Assembly (NCBI GenBank): GCA_012932295.1
Contig: JAAONU010000014.1
Coordinates: 38,300,770 to 38,364,769, forward strand
DNA from: Cyclina sinensis
Taxonomy: Eukaryota; Mollusca; Bivalvia; Venerida; Veneridae
DNA length: 64,000 nucleotides
Reading direction: 5' to 3'
Shown: positions 1-17,318 of the stretch, piece after piece
Numbering within the stretch: position 1 is the first letter of the stretch
How the letters are laid out: the number at the start of each line of letters is the position of its first letter
Position numbers and translations under genes: made by a program
Notes under the pieces: model-generated
Database searches by the model: none
What the model saw: the letters and a program-made list of their open reading frames with translations, nothing else
Told to the model about the DNA's origin: nothing

Positions 1-265
1 AAATTTGTTACAAATATAAGTCAAAATAAATACAGCTACGCCCAAAAAAGTTCTTTTCAAATGAAATTAAAAATGCCCATCAGAATGCCTGTAAAAATCA
101 ATTTAGTCACCCATTGGATTTGAAAAAAATTCAAAAATTCTTCCCCAATTATTGTTTCCGGCATCTGGGTAAAACTTGCACCGCCTCAGAGATCACATTT
201 TACAGTCCTGGGTTTTATTTGAATCAACTTACTATTATGGCTGTTTGATGTCATGGTCTTTTCAG

Positions 266-5511
<5,246 letters not shown>

Positions 5512-6871
5512 CCCTGTGATAAACATAGTCTTCAAATTGTATAACTGTCGAGTGAAATCATGTTTCGTAACCTTCTCAAATACTCCCACACTATCTCTAG
5601 AAGTCAGTTATTACTGGCTACTGAATTTGAGACAAATGATTGAAAATAACTTGCAGTACTGGGGTATATATACATATATAAATCATACATTGGCTTCTTT
5701 TTATATTATGATTATATTACTTTTAGATTTTTCTTGAGTTTGACTGAGTCTGAATGAAAGAAACATTGGAGATTACAGAACACTTACTTGTTCTATGAGT
5801 GACCTGCATTAAGCAGGCATTTGTCCTAAGCACCCAGTGTCATTTGATCTCATATAGAGTGGCTTTAGGACAAGCACATCTGTTTGAAGCAGAAGCAGTC
5901 CATGTTTTTATGTCAGAAAGGAGAAGCTGTGTTAGACTGGAACTTGGAAACAAGTTGGACACAGAATTCAAGAAAAAGAAGTTAATTCACATTGCCATGT
6001 GATTTGTTCTGGAAAACGGTGTTGTTAATGTAATTCAACATTTAAGAATGATTGTAAGCAAGTGTTATTGGATAGCAGTTATAATTACATAGACTGGCTA
6101 ATATTACTTAATTATTCCCCCAACCTCTTGGGAAAGAAAATGTTAAGGTGAATATACAGACTTTTATTGAATATTGCTGCTTGTCCATAGTTATGGGAAG
6201 TATTTTAGTTTGATAGTTGTCTGAAGTCATTATATTTTATTGAGAATGAATTGATAAATACTATACCAATTGTATTGACTTAAGGGAAAAGTGTGACAGA
6301 TTTAAAAGTGGCATAATGCTAACAAGTTACTTACAGTAGAATTAACTTTGTTTTTAATGTTTATCTACGTACAAAATATAAAATATGTCAGTTTTTTCAA
6401 CTTCCTAGTAAAATGTTACACATGTCATTATTTTGCTGAAATGGCTGCCAGTTAAAATCATGTAAGTGGGGGAAAAGTTTAGAACAAAAGTTAGAAAAAG
6501 CAGATTTGGTGCAAAGTTTTAAAAGGCTTTTTGGATGCAAGGTGTGTTGTTACATGTTTCACAAACTGTTGTATGTTAATTGAGTGTCAATGTCACTCAG
6601 ATGTTATCATAAGAATAGATATGTGACAGGGAGTATTTCTGAAATGAAAAAAGGAATCATTAAACAGTGATTTTAGTTCACGTTAAAACTTGTCTATCCT
6701 ACAGTGAATGTAGAACAAAGCTCTTACAAATGATATTTATAACTACATGTATTGATGAGGGCATCCTTGTACTGTGACCAATACTTAAAGAGAGGTTGTG
6801 GAAGCCTTGGTCAAGTAAAAAGGTGATGTTTAATCTTATGCCCTTTGTATTTTCAAATATGTAAATGAATA

Positions 6872-7085
6872 TTAACCCTTCACCTGCTTGAACCGAAAGT
6901 GATTAGCCTTTGCCACCAGTATAGAGCCAGGCCACCCTGCACATCCGTGCAGTCTGACCAGGCTCTATACTGTTGGTGGCTCCATTTTTGTATTTTGATA
7001 CTGAAATCCCATAAATTTTGAATGGACTGTTCCAAATTCAAAGCTGGGCAAATCCATTACAAAAATTCAGTAGGTTCAGGGTTAA
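6872..7085. mobile_element. piggyBac-type MITE (TTAA duplication, CCCT/AGGG ends)
   Basis: A 206-bp element (6876-7081) is flanked on both sides by TTAA (6872-6875 and 7082-7085). The ends are inverted: CCCTTCACCTGCTTGAA on the left against CCCTGAACCTACTGAAT on the reversed right end. TTAA target sites with CCCT/AGGG termini are the hallmark of piggyBac. A strong internal hairpin lies at 6912-6980 (arms around GCCACCAGTATAGAGCC). It has no coding capacity, so it is non-autonomous. Confidence 0.7.
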
Positions 7086-7269
7086 AAACATGTGATCAGC
7101 AGAGTGCCTGAAGTGTTAACTGAATCATGCAATACATGAGGAGACATTTGAGTTTCTCTGGAAAAGTCTTGTTTACAACATAGGAATTATATTACTTGTT
7201 TTTTTGTTTATCTATGCTGTATGTTTCCACACCAATATGTGTTAGAGATGATTTGTGCTGAAGGTGGGG

Positions 7270-7505
7270 TTAATTGAAAGTCTGTCCCACCTAATTTTGA
7301 AATCTCTAAACAACAGTGATTTTCCCATACAGGAAATGAAAATTAGCTTTAAAAAAAAAAGAGAAAACTTACACAAAAATGGTTGAAAATCTGGAGGGGG
7401 ACTTTTTTCTAAACCACAGATCAGGAATTTGTTTCACGAGAAACCCTTAGATTTTCTCGTTTAGGGTCGAAGTTCAGGTTTCAAAGTAGGATGGGACAGG
7501 CTTTT
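7270..7505. mobile_element. MITE-like inverted-repeat element
   Basis: The left arm contains GTCTGTCCCACCTAATTTTG and the right arm, reverse-complemented, contains GCCTGTCCCATCCTACTTTG, with an AT-rich centre of about 170 bp. No clear target duplication was found, so this is a tentative call. Confidence 0.45.
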
Positions 7506-7814
7506 AGTGACCTTGCACAGTAATCAGCAGACAAATTTTCACCTTAAGTACTAGTACCATATGTAAAGCCAATCATTTGAATTTGTTAGGCTTTTCATAC
7601 TGTTATGAAAGGACATTGTTAGCTTTGATTATGTGAAAGAGACTATTTTATATGACAAAGATACTGATTGGTACTTCAGAGTTGTACTTGTTTCCACACT
7701 TGAACCTTGAGAGCCTAATTTAACTTCCATCTTTCATATACAATAAAGAGGTGTTTTACAGTTAAGTTGCTTTTTTCGTTTTTTTTTTTACTTCTTGTTT
7801 TTGTTAGTACAATG

Positions 7815-7961
7815 TATATCCCACCCCAAGAAGGCTCTTTCAGAATGGACTAACCCTGTACATGTTTATGATAGATGTTTATTTGATTAGAAAATACCCC
7901 CTTCGTAAAAAGACAATCCCACTAGAATTTCTTTATTTTGCCGTCTTAGGGTGGGATATAT
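7815..7961. mobile_element. Short MITE-like inverted-repeat element
   Basis: The left end TATATCCCACCCCAAGAAGG is mirrored by the right end, which reads TATATCCCACCCTAAGACGG in reverse complement, about 145 bp away. TA bases at both tips suggest a TA target site. There is no open frame. Confidence 0.5.
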
Positions 7962-9960
7962 ATTTTACCTATTGCTATTGATCACTAATAGCTTTATGAA
8001 TATCTCATGCCAATAACTAAGATAATACTTTGTTTTCATGTGATCTGAAAAAGATCATTTCTCCATACATTCTTCAGAAACGAAACATCAATTTTAAACA
8101 TCTTTTGATTTCATTCAATGACCTAAGGCCCATGCTCTCTGCCAAGAGCACAGAGAGCAAAAAGATGTTGCAAATCCATGTCTGACACACACGGTTCAAA
8201 AACAGAGTAAAAGTTTGGATAAAATGGTGATAAAATGATTCCATTATAATAGAACAGTTCATTTGAGGTGAATATGAAAAAGAATATGAATGCAAACAAA
8301 TGGTGTTAATAAAGATACAAATAACTCTTTATTACGTATATTGGATGTTAGGTTAGTACTACCATATGCCCTTTGTCACAATGTTAAGCTGAGTGATAGG
8401 ATTTTATGTTTGTCAGGAAGAGCTACATTTCAGGAACAGCCATCATAAAGAAGTGTTCTCGTATGCTTATCACAAATTACACTGCACAGACAATAGATTT
8501 GCTATATTTCACGATAGTATGGAGTCTTATTAAGGCCATCAGCAGTGTCAAGTTTGTAACTTGTAATATTAAAGTAAAATGAAACTGTAGTCTCTCTTAG
8601 GGATTTAAAAAGTGTCAGTTCAGGTTACTGGATGTTTTCATCATTTATTTCCTAGGTGGAAAAAGTGGTATTTGATAAAAACAAAAGCAGTCTACTGTGT
8701 TTTAGCAAGAGTTTGGTAATAATTGTTAGTTTAGGTCTGTGTGCTTTTACTAGGTTTGAATTGGACAGGCTTTTTACTGTTGAAAAAAAGTTAAATCATG
8801 GGGAAATGTGGGGAAGGTAATGATTGTTTTTTCTTTCTTTTATTTACTTAATCTGAAACAGATTTTTTTCTCTGATTCAGTATTGTAATTGATTTTTTTT
8901 TTAAATATGCACTTGCTTTTTTACAAACTGCAGTAAAAGATTTACCAGAAGTCCTGAATTTTTATCAGGAGTTGTCTTCATTTTGCCATGGAATCTTTCT
9001 ACCAGTTAATATAAACTTTATCAACATTATAGATTTTATTACAAAACATTGGTAAAAGGAGAAAGGCAGACTTATAGAAGTAGAATTAGACAGAAGTAAC
9101 CTTCCGGTTATTGGAATTATGATAAAGAATGATTAGTCTGGTTGTTAGGTCTTTTGTTTAAGATTTATTCTAATATCCTGACATCTTCTATTGTATTTGA
9201 CGTTTTTTTCCTCACCATACTATAATATATATAAAAGCTCAAAAATAAAGAGAAATTCAGATGTAATGTGATGTTTTCCTTGTCCCGTCAATGTTTAATT
9301 GTTAGAGTTATTCTAAGTCAATGTTTAAATGTTAGAGTTATTCTGAGTCAGTGTTTAAACGTTAGAGTTATTCTTAGCAAAACAGTGTATTGTCGTTGCT
9401 CAGAAAGCAAATCCCATTTACTGTTAAACAGAAACTTAGTGGAATTTGACCAAAGACGACATGACTGATACATTCGTTCTTACTCTAAATGTAAAATTTA
9501 AATGTTAAAAAAAGTTCTTACTAAGTAGTAAAGCAACAGTGTACAGAAGTCGAAAAAAAAAAAACTAGATGCGCGCATTACTAGTGTTAAATTAATTTAC
9601 ATTAGTCAAAAAATCGTTACTATTTAGACACAAACTGAAAATGTAAGGACTGAACCTAAGCTCCTACACATCAGGGTGATTCATCGGTAAGTTGCTTTTA
9701 TTCATGTATATGCGTAAAGCGGAAACACAGAACTTGTGTCCAACTCAAGGAATCGAAATACTGTTCAATGCCTGCGTTTAAATAATTGTGCTTTTTAATG
9801 TTATATTTTTACATTAATGACATAGTCATCGTATCGAAATTCACAAAATTTTCATAAAACACAACATTTCCAGTAACCCAGTCATTCTTAATTCCATTCA
9901 GATATCAACAGATTATCGCATGCTTTTTTAAAAAGCATCATCGGATAATTCTGCATCCCT
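7962..9960. other. Intergenic, no gene recognised
   Basis: AT-rich spacer between the convergent UBE2K and TRIM genes. It holds a triplicated unit of about 30 bp at 9287-9375 (AATGTTTAAWYGTTAGAGTT). Otherwise I see no gene, tRNA or well-formed transposon. Small open frames here have no recognisable product. Confidence 0.5.
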
Positions 9961-12531
9961 TTAAGACATATACTTGTAAACTTTGACATTTCCCTCCGTG
10001 TCTCCAACCCAAAGGAAGCCTTCACTATCTACAGCAACGGACCACGGCTCTCCAAGCCCGTCCTTTTCTGTAAGCAACAGCTTAATGAAATTTCCATCCT
10101 TGTCTACGAGGTGTACAGCGCGGTTGTGCGAGTCCGCTATCAAAATCTGGCAGTATTTATCAGTTGCCAGTGCATTTGGAACAAATGCTTGCTGTAACTC
10201 GATAGTTTTAGGTCCATAGTATCGCCATTTCATCTTCCCGTCCGAGGTCAAAGCTACAACATGGTCGTTACCCTTTGCCCATTCCGAAATAATTATGTCT
10301 TTATTAGCGTTCACGGCTATCCTAATCGGCTTCGTGAACAGGGCTGTACTGCGTTCTTTGTCGAACTTTTCAACTCTTCCGAAGTTGTTGACCCTAAGGA
10401 CTGCTCCTTTCGACTCTGGACCCCTGACCGACTCGCCTAATTTCTCCATGGCACAAACAAGAACATCTCCTTGTTCAGTCTGTGTCACGCCTGCCGGATA
10501 CATTGGTAGATTAGCAAAGTCCGATATCTGACCATTTGACGTCATCCGACGAATCTTCCTTTGAGATGGAAATGACATCATTACGGAATCATCCGAAGCT
10601 ACAAAGATATCTCCGACTTCAGAACCCGTTTTGATGTGTGAGCGACATTGCCCACCTTTAGTATACTGAAAAATGTTTTCAGACAGGCTGTTGCATATCC
10701 AGGCATTTCCATCTTTCGATGGAGCAATGGATATGATGGCTTTTCCGCCAAGGACGACAAATGAGCTCAACTCTCGTACAATCAACGCCATGGCTGGTCC
10801 AATTTGTCGGGGTATAGATATTGTAACGTTAGCGGCAACATCTGACGTCCAGCTTCCAAAGCAAGTCCAAAGATCCGTTGAAGGTATCGGGCCTGGGCGG
10901 AATTTGAATTCAATAAATTCAACAGACTCCCCTGGGATTTCTTTAGGTAGGTTCTCTACCCGATGTTTGATGTTGACAGAGTTTTCAATGACGTCGTGAT
11001 CGCTACCGACATTCATGAATGACTCAGCAGCAAGGATAATTGATTCCATAGACGCATGAACAACTTCCGATGCCTTAATGTTGCGCTGCAAAGTATTTTC
11101 CATTTCTTTGTTCTTTTGCTTGATTTCAGAAATCATCTCCGCGGCCATTCTGTCCACCTCCTCATGTACCTTCTTCGCCTGAGCCTTTATATCTTTTGTC
11201 GTTTCTTGTGTGTTCTTTCCTAAACTTTTTGCCATTGTGTTTAGTGTTTTGATGTGGGCCGTAATACGGGGCAAGAATTCCTTGGTATATCGAATGGCTT
11301 TTCCGATCTCACGCTTTCGGCTTTCAGCAACTTCGTTAAGTTCCATGGTTTGATGGACTGTATGGGAGAGAGTCTTGCAATCCCTACAGATGATTTTGGC
11401 ACAGGGGACACAAAAGAATCGCAGTTCCTCTTGCTCGTGGGTACTGCAGTACTGTTTTTGTTGAATTCTTGGCTTTGTCTTTGAATTTTCACCTATGGTA
11501 AGAAGAAAAAAGAAGTGTCTTAAAACTGGTTTTGCGTGTGACATGTTTTAAAGTTTGGGTAAGTTAAGGAAAGAAATGCAAGTGACCAGGTGATTCTCAG
11601 TGGTTTACAACTTTGCAAGCATAGTATTTCTGCAAGGCAGCACTTAAAATCATTTATTACCTTGAAAATAAGTCATTCTAGTTAATTACTTATTGGTGCC
11701 GTCCTATGCACTCTGGTGGCCTTCATCTTGCTATGGTAGGACAGACAACTCGTGCACATGTTTTCCTCACAATCCAAACACCGCTCTACCGCACGGCTTC
11801 CCGTGTCGCATATATCACACAGTGGGGTTTTATCGTAGTTTTCTGCTGCAGCCAAGTACATGTTTGCTTTGAGTGCCTGGAAGAAAAGCAGACAAGGGAG
11901 TGAGTTGCTCGTCCTGAAACTAATTCGAAATAATAAGACAAAGATAATAGGACAATAAGAAAAGAACGATATCAGATATCTCGTCAGATATAGTGTTAAT
12001 GATTTTGTAATTTTTTTTTTTGAAATGTCATTATAGGTTTTGTCCATGTCTGATGTGTCTATAATACGAAAAAATGAAGCTTAAAATTCATCCAAACTGG
12101 TCAACACGAAAAACAAATAAATGATTTTTAATATAAAACTCACCTTAACCCCTCCATTTTTCGGTATATCAATACTTCTGTTACACAGTGGACATGGAAA
12201 CTTGGTCTTGTATTTTCCTTTCTCAACATATCTTCTGAGACAGTTCATACAGAAAGAATGAAGACAAGACAGTAGCTTTGGCTCGTGGAACTTGTCCGTA
12301 CATATGCCACATTTTAACTCTTTCTTTGCTTCGTTCAGACGAGCGGATTGCTTTCCGGAAAGTTCATCATTACTTATATTTTCTTTTCCTTGTGCTTTTG
12401 ACATGTCTTTCGCCTGAGTGACCGTGTTTTTACTCCCCTTTTCTTGTGCTTTTGACATGTCTGTTAACGGAAATTTAATCTTTACTTTCGTTGTTTTGCC
12501 TGGTTCGGGCGATTTCTTTGGGGAGGTTCGT
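9961..12531 (-). CDS. TRIM-family E3 ligase-like protein: RING, two B-boxes, coiled coil, NHL-like repeats
   Basis: Three coding exons on the minus strand: 12531-12144, 11876-11690 and 11492-9961 (stop TAA 9961-9963); donors, acceptors and phases agree. If translation starts at the Met at 12458 the protein is about 677 residues; an upstream exon or an earlier Met (12590, unspliced) is possible, so the start is unresolved. The first exon carries a C3HC4 RING (CGICTDKF, LSCLHSFCMNCL, CPLCNRS). The second carries B-box 1 (CDICDTGSRAVERCLDCEE). The third has B-box 2 (CSTHEQEELRFFCVPC, CRDCKTLSH), about 120 residues of coiled coil, and a C-terminal beta-propeller resembling NHL repeats (ILIADSHNRAVHLVD, WVGDTEGNVKVYKY). 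This order matches the TRIM56/45/71-like proteins that are greatly expanded in molluscs, and RING plus B-box implies ubiquitin ligase activity. The exact orthologue and substrate are not identifiable. The N-terminus has a repeated MSKAQ motif. Confidence 0.88.
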
Positions 12532-12599
12532 CTGAGAATAAAAACAGTGGTGTTACTGCAAGAAAGGACATAACAGCATTCGCCTATCAATGGGTTTCA

Positions 12600-15500
12600 A
12601 AAATTCAAGTGACAGAGGACTTGAGGTTGCAAGTTCAAATCCATATTAGAGCGGGAAAAATTTGTTTGAAGAGACCACCTAACGCCGCACTTACTGCTCT
12701 CTGTCAAAAGCCGTGAGATGTTACTATACAGTAAATAGAATTTAAGAGCTCTCCTGAAGTGATGGAATATGAACGGTTCCTCGGAAGTTAGAACGTGCTT
12801 CAGCAAAACAGCTGGAATTGCTCAGCAAAAGTACTTGCTGTTGGTCATAATAAATATTAAAAAACTAGCAATAGAAAATACAAACATGCCGAAGCAACTA
12901 TGCTTTAGTCGGAGAATTTATTTCAAAGCTGTCGCTAAAATTCAGCCAATAATTTCATCTAATTCATTCTACTTACCAAAAATTATAAAAAAAATCCGTA
13001 CCCTATAAAAAGAATAGGTTCCCTCTGTATAACTTTAGTTTTCTGCGGCATTTTTACATGATATAGCCGTGAAAGGGTTATATTGATTTCAAATGCTTTG
13101 TGAAAAACCACTGAATTCTGTATATATATAACAAAAGAAAAATTAGAAATGTTAAAACAATATAATGAAACATGTGGTCATTCGAGGAGAACGAACGAAA
13201 TAAAGGAAAGGTGAAGTTAATCCATACGCTTACAGTATATTTTTACATACGTGTTTTAGGGAGTACAGTTTCAGCTTAGACGTAGCCCAAACCCGCAATA
13301 CGAGCAAGGACCACGATATGTTATCTGCCCCTTAAAATTGAACAAGTGTCGAAGACGACGAATACAGGATGCTTTTTAACATGTATATAAAAGGAGCTGT
13401 CCTTAAGTTCCAGTCATTATCACTTTTTACTAGTCTTTTTTCTATTTTTTATTTTTTTTTAAGAATTCGGAAAATAGCAGACTATGAAAGGTAAATGTTA
13501 TTCATGAACGCATCACAAGCGAGGACGTCTGTTTGTGCCACCCAGAATATGAAACAACCCAAAATATAATTTCTGAAATCAGAATGCAAATACCGGACCA
13601 CACATACACATACATATCCTTGACAGTCAATACGAGTAGATCTAGCAAAAAACGTATGTCTTAACTACACATTTATAACAATCCGCGCCGCGAACGGTTG
13701 CTCTTAAATAATAAGTGTCGAGCGTTGGGCTGCTTCTGTAACTGTATTCTTGAAATGCTCATGTTTGTTTGTTTGTTACACGTTAACGACAGGACGCTGA
13801 TGTGTTACACTTCTCAAACGCCTTATTCATTATATGCATTCAATTACAAAGAAAAGCAGAGGGACGGAAGTTGATTATGAATGTCTGGGCCATACATAGC
13901 GATCTATTTCATCTTTACCATTGGTTGACTTACTCAAATATTTGTAATTTGATTTACCCGGTGGTTTATAGAGCATTGATGCAATATAAATAGTCTTTTC
14001 GACATGTGTTATATGTGTGAAATGTTGTTCACAAGTCCCAAATCTTTCAGATCTCAAAATTTCCTTTATTGTTCATGTTCGCTGTGACGTCTCTCCGAAC
14101 ATAACTGTAAATAAATACAATGTTTATTGAAAAGAGGTCATTCACGAAAAATTACTGCATTTAATAGATAATTATTTGTTTATTTTCTAAACTAGGACAT
14201 ATTTCTTTGCAACATAATATGTCGTATTTTGTCTCTTTGTGTATACCATTAGTATTTTATTGCAGCTTGCGTGAGCTTTATTTCACGTCGAACCTTAAAC
14301 AACGGCATGCAGTCCACATAAATTCATAAAGAAGTTTAAAATCATGACTGCATACTATTCTGAAATAATAAGACAGAATATACAACTAGATCGAGAACCT
14401 ACAGAGAAGTTGTTGTAGGAGATAATTTAGCTAAACCGGAACCATATATTTTTGTAAAATTTCACATGTGCGATATCACTTTTTTTCATGCGAATTTTTG
14501 CAATCTATATTTAAAATTGTCGTGGAAATCACCTTTTAAAATGATTTAAGAATAACAAGGCGAACAGTTTATGGGATATAAAGGATTTCAAGTTTAAAGA
14601 AGAATAAAAGACGAACACCTTAATCAACGACTTTTGTTAAGAAACGAATACACAGTTCCGAAGATAACAAGAAATCAGTTCAAGTGTGAAAACACTCATT
14701 CGTTGACGCCTTAAAATGAACGTTTGGCATCGGGTCCGAACATTCGAACGTTCACTTTACATCCCTAGTCAAGACAATTATATCATTCGTTGACACCTTA
14801 AATGTATTAACGGCAGTTTAGAGAATGTGACAATTAACAAAGTAAGCAACTATACGACTTTCACGTGCAACATCAACAACTGACTGGACAGTCAGTAAAT
14901 TTTCAGCAAGAGCCCCATAAACAGTTAATGAATCTGTCCAAATTGAAAGATAAACAAGTCCATTTTAGATATTTAGCATAGTAAGGGTTAAGATACATAA
15001 AATAACAGGGAAGAAATTGTGTAGAACAAGATAACACAATGAATGAAATGTAGCAGGAACCTTATTTTTTCATTTATATTCTTTCATTTTTCAAAGGTTA
15101 TACTTATTTTGTTATACTTGAATGCTCTTATAACCCTACCACTTTATGCGCTGTATTAGTAAATGTTTTTTTTTCTCTTAACAATAGGTTTAAATACAAT
15201 GGCCATTTAGTGGCAATCTTATCCATCTTTTATAAACCGTATAATATTGGTTTTTACATTTTGCATGGGATTTTCATGATTCTTGATTTTCACTTCCGTG
15301 GGTTGAACAATAATTAAGATGTAACTAAATACTATCTATTTTCTGAACTGTATTATATGTAGTTTCTTCGACATTAGCTGACTTTTGTTATGTCCCTTTT
15401 TTGGCGGGTCATTCTGGCTTATAAATAGGCTCAATTCCTGTACTCAGGGTCAGTAGTTTGGTCGCTGTACTGAAGGTAAAGAGTTTACCTGTTTTCACAG

Positions 15501-15790
15501 ACCTCACTGGACCACCTCTCTCTCTCTCTCACTCATACATACTCTAGTATTCCCGTCTTGTTTTGATAATATTTTTTTTTGTTAGGGAGGTTAATATATT
15601 CTAAAACCTAAACATTTTTTTCATTCTTTGGAATTTCTACTGATATAGTGCTATTTGAAAACTGTATTTGTTGAAACTATGAACTTGGAATATAAATAAA
15701 ACTGATTGTCTCCACAAGGACGTGTTGTAATATCTTTCAAATAAGTTCAAAACTATAACAACCGATCAAACCTGGGTAATCTAGTCAAAC
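12600..15790. other. Intergenic, nothing recognised
   Basis: AT-rich sequence without a recognisable gene, upstream of the TRIM gene. It contains small simple repeats (GTTT run near 13765; TC run at about 15517-15530). The TRIM promoter and any non-coding first exon must lie near its left end, but I could not place them. Confidence 0.5.
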
Positions 15791-15841
15791 GGTTTTGACT
15801 CCTGTTACAGAAATAATGATATGTGTTATTCCATGTCTTCA

Positions 15842-16019
15842 GGTACAAGGCTACGATCAAAATAAAACAGAATCTAAGATTTACGTAGAAATAATACCGT
15901 ATTTTAAAACACCACATCCGGATACCCGACGCTTCTCTAAGGAAAATGATTGGGATAGGATATATTCAAATTATATCCACAGCTCACTATTGGCTTCGCC
16001 CGAGGGGTCACAAGTTTAA
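15842..16019 (+). other. Isolated exon-like open stretch, unknown
   Basis: An open stretch follows a good 3' splice-site-like TCTTCAG and reads VQGYDQNKTESKIYVEII onward for about 59 residues to a TAA. Its last part runs into diverged repeat sequence (TTGGCTTCGCCCGAGGGG), so the C-terminal residues are probably not real. I do not recognise the family. It may be a lone exon, a pseudogene remnant or chance. Confidence 0.2.
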
Positions 16020-16720
16020 CATAGAGGTATAGAAGAAAATCTTTTTAAAAAATCCACACGGCCAATAGTTCTGAAATATGGCTTTAAGTGTTGCCTTTGG
16101 AGCTCTACTAAGATTGTTTAACATGCGCCTGGGGTAATTCTGGGCTCTGCCCCGGGGTCAGATGTTTAATATTGACTTATATGGGCAAACTCTTTTAACT
16201 TTTGAAAATTGGTGTGTAGCATTATGAAGCAGACCCTATCAAGTTTGTTCAAATTACGTTCCTTGGTTCACTATTGACCCCGACCGAGGGATCACATGTT
16301 TAGGATAGAAATTAAGAGGAAAAATATCTCAAAATTCTTCTGTAATGAAACAAGAAGACATAGAGTTCTAAAATTCTGTGCAAAGCAGTTTCTAATGAAC
16401 CTCAGGCTCAGAGGTCTTTAAGTTTGACAGAAACGTTGTATAGTTGACCCATGAAAAGAGTGTTCAAACTTTGCCATTGGGGTCATTTTTGGCTGCAGAT
16501 GTTTTACATAAACTTATAGACGAACTCTTTAAAAATCTTCTTTAAAGAAGTCGCAAAGGTTAAAATTTTGAAAATTTGTTTGAATCATTGTCTAGAAGAC
16601 CTCTACCAAGTTTGTTTAATTATATCAGTGGGGTCATTACTGGCCCAGCTCAAAGGGTCATTTTTTTATAGAAAATTTGAAATCAAAAGGCGCGCTGGGC
16701 CCCTAGTTTAACATAAACCA
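16020..16720 (+). repeat. Diverged core monomers of the 165-bp HINE-like repeat family
   Basis: Several decayed monomers carry recognisable family phrases: 'GGTGTGTAGCATT', 'CAAGTTTGTTCAAATTA' and GCCCCGGGGTCA. They share the orientation of the intact elements at 50.2-56.0 kb. Neither a head nor a tail was seen, so this is an old fragment. Confidence 0.6.
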
Positions 16721-17203
16721 GTCTAGCCACTTCCGTTACTTGAAAATATGGTGAGTGACTTAGCATATACTTATTTATGCGAAGGAAACAGAATTTAACG
16801 ATCTTGTCAAAGATTTGGACTGAAGTATGACCAAATAAGTCAACCGAACGATCGAAGACATATTATTAATTCTATTGTCCTGACACTGTGTGCCTATGCC
16901 ATTACACAATATTCTACATAGTAGTAAAGTGCTTTTTAAAAAAAAATCTTTGATGAGAGGAAAAGGAGCAATTCGATCTTGTTTTTAATCGATGAGCAAA
17001 GCTTAAGATGAGTGAATGTATAAATAAATGTGAAAGCGGCAATGGGAAACCGAATCGATTTCAGGCGAGTCCCCCCCCCCCCCATATTAATTCTTTGCTC
17101 TTGGATACTTGACACACCTCTGATCATACATTTAAAATAAAAACAGGTTTTTGTAAACATGTGTAACAGACGTGTCGCCAGTGCAAAATGACGTGATATA
17201 TCT

Positions 17204-17211
17204 TGACGTCA
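17204..17211. promoter_or_regulatory. CRE-type bZIP site (TGACGTCA), gene copy 1
   Basis: Perfect palindromic TGACGTCA 108 bp before the start codon of the 248-codon gene, followed directly by a half site (TGACG). Nearby blocks AATGACGTKATAT and TAGCGTCATCTTTGTTTA are also kept in the promoter of the paralogue. Such sites are classically bound by CREB/ATF factors; actual binding is inference. Confidence 0.6.
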
Positions 17212-17318
17212 TGACGCATAACTCACAAGGTAACGACGCCGTTTCTAGCGTCATCTTTGTTTACCTTACTCTTAGAGCTGCATGTGAATAAAATTGAAGT
17301 GAAAAAAAGTCTACAAAA

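Larger units (their letters stand above)
5512..7765 (+). other. Probable UBE2K 3' UTR with polyadenylation signal at 7742-7747
   Basis: No coding sequence follows the UBE2K stop codon at 5509-5511. The first clear AATAAA on the plus strand that I found is at 7742-7747, followed by a T-rich stretch, so a 3' UTR of about 2.2 kb is plausible. It would contain the TTAA-flanked MITE at 6876-7081 and an inverted-repeat element near 7270-7505. The UTR end is inferred, not demonstrated. Confidence 0.5.

Noticed and set aside
9983..10999. Several plus-strand frames of 78-108 codons
   Set aside because: Antisense shadows of the TRIM propeller exon.
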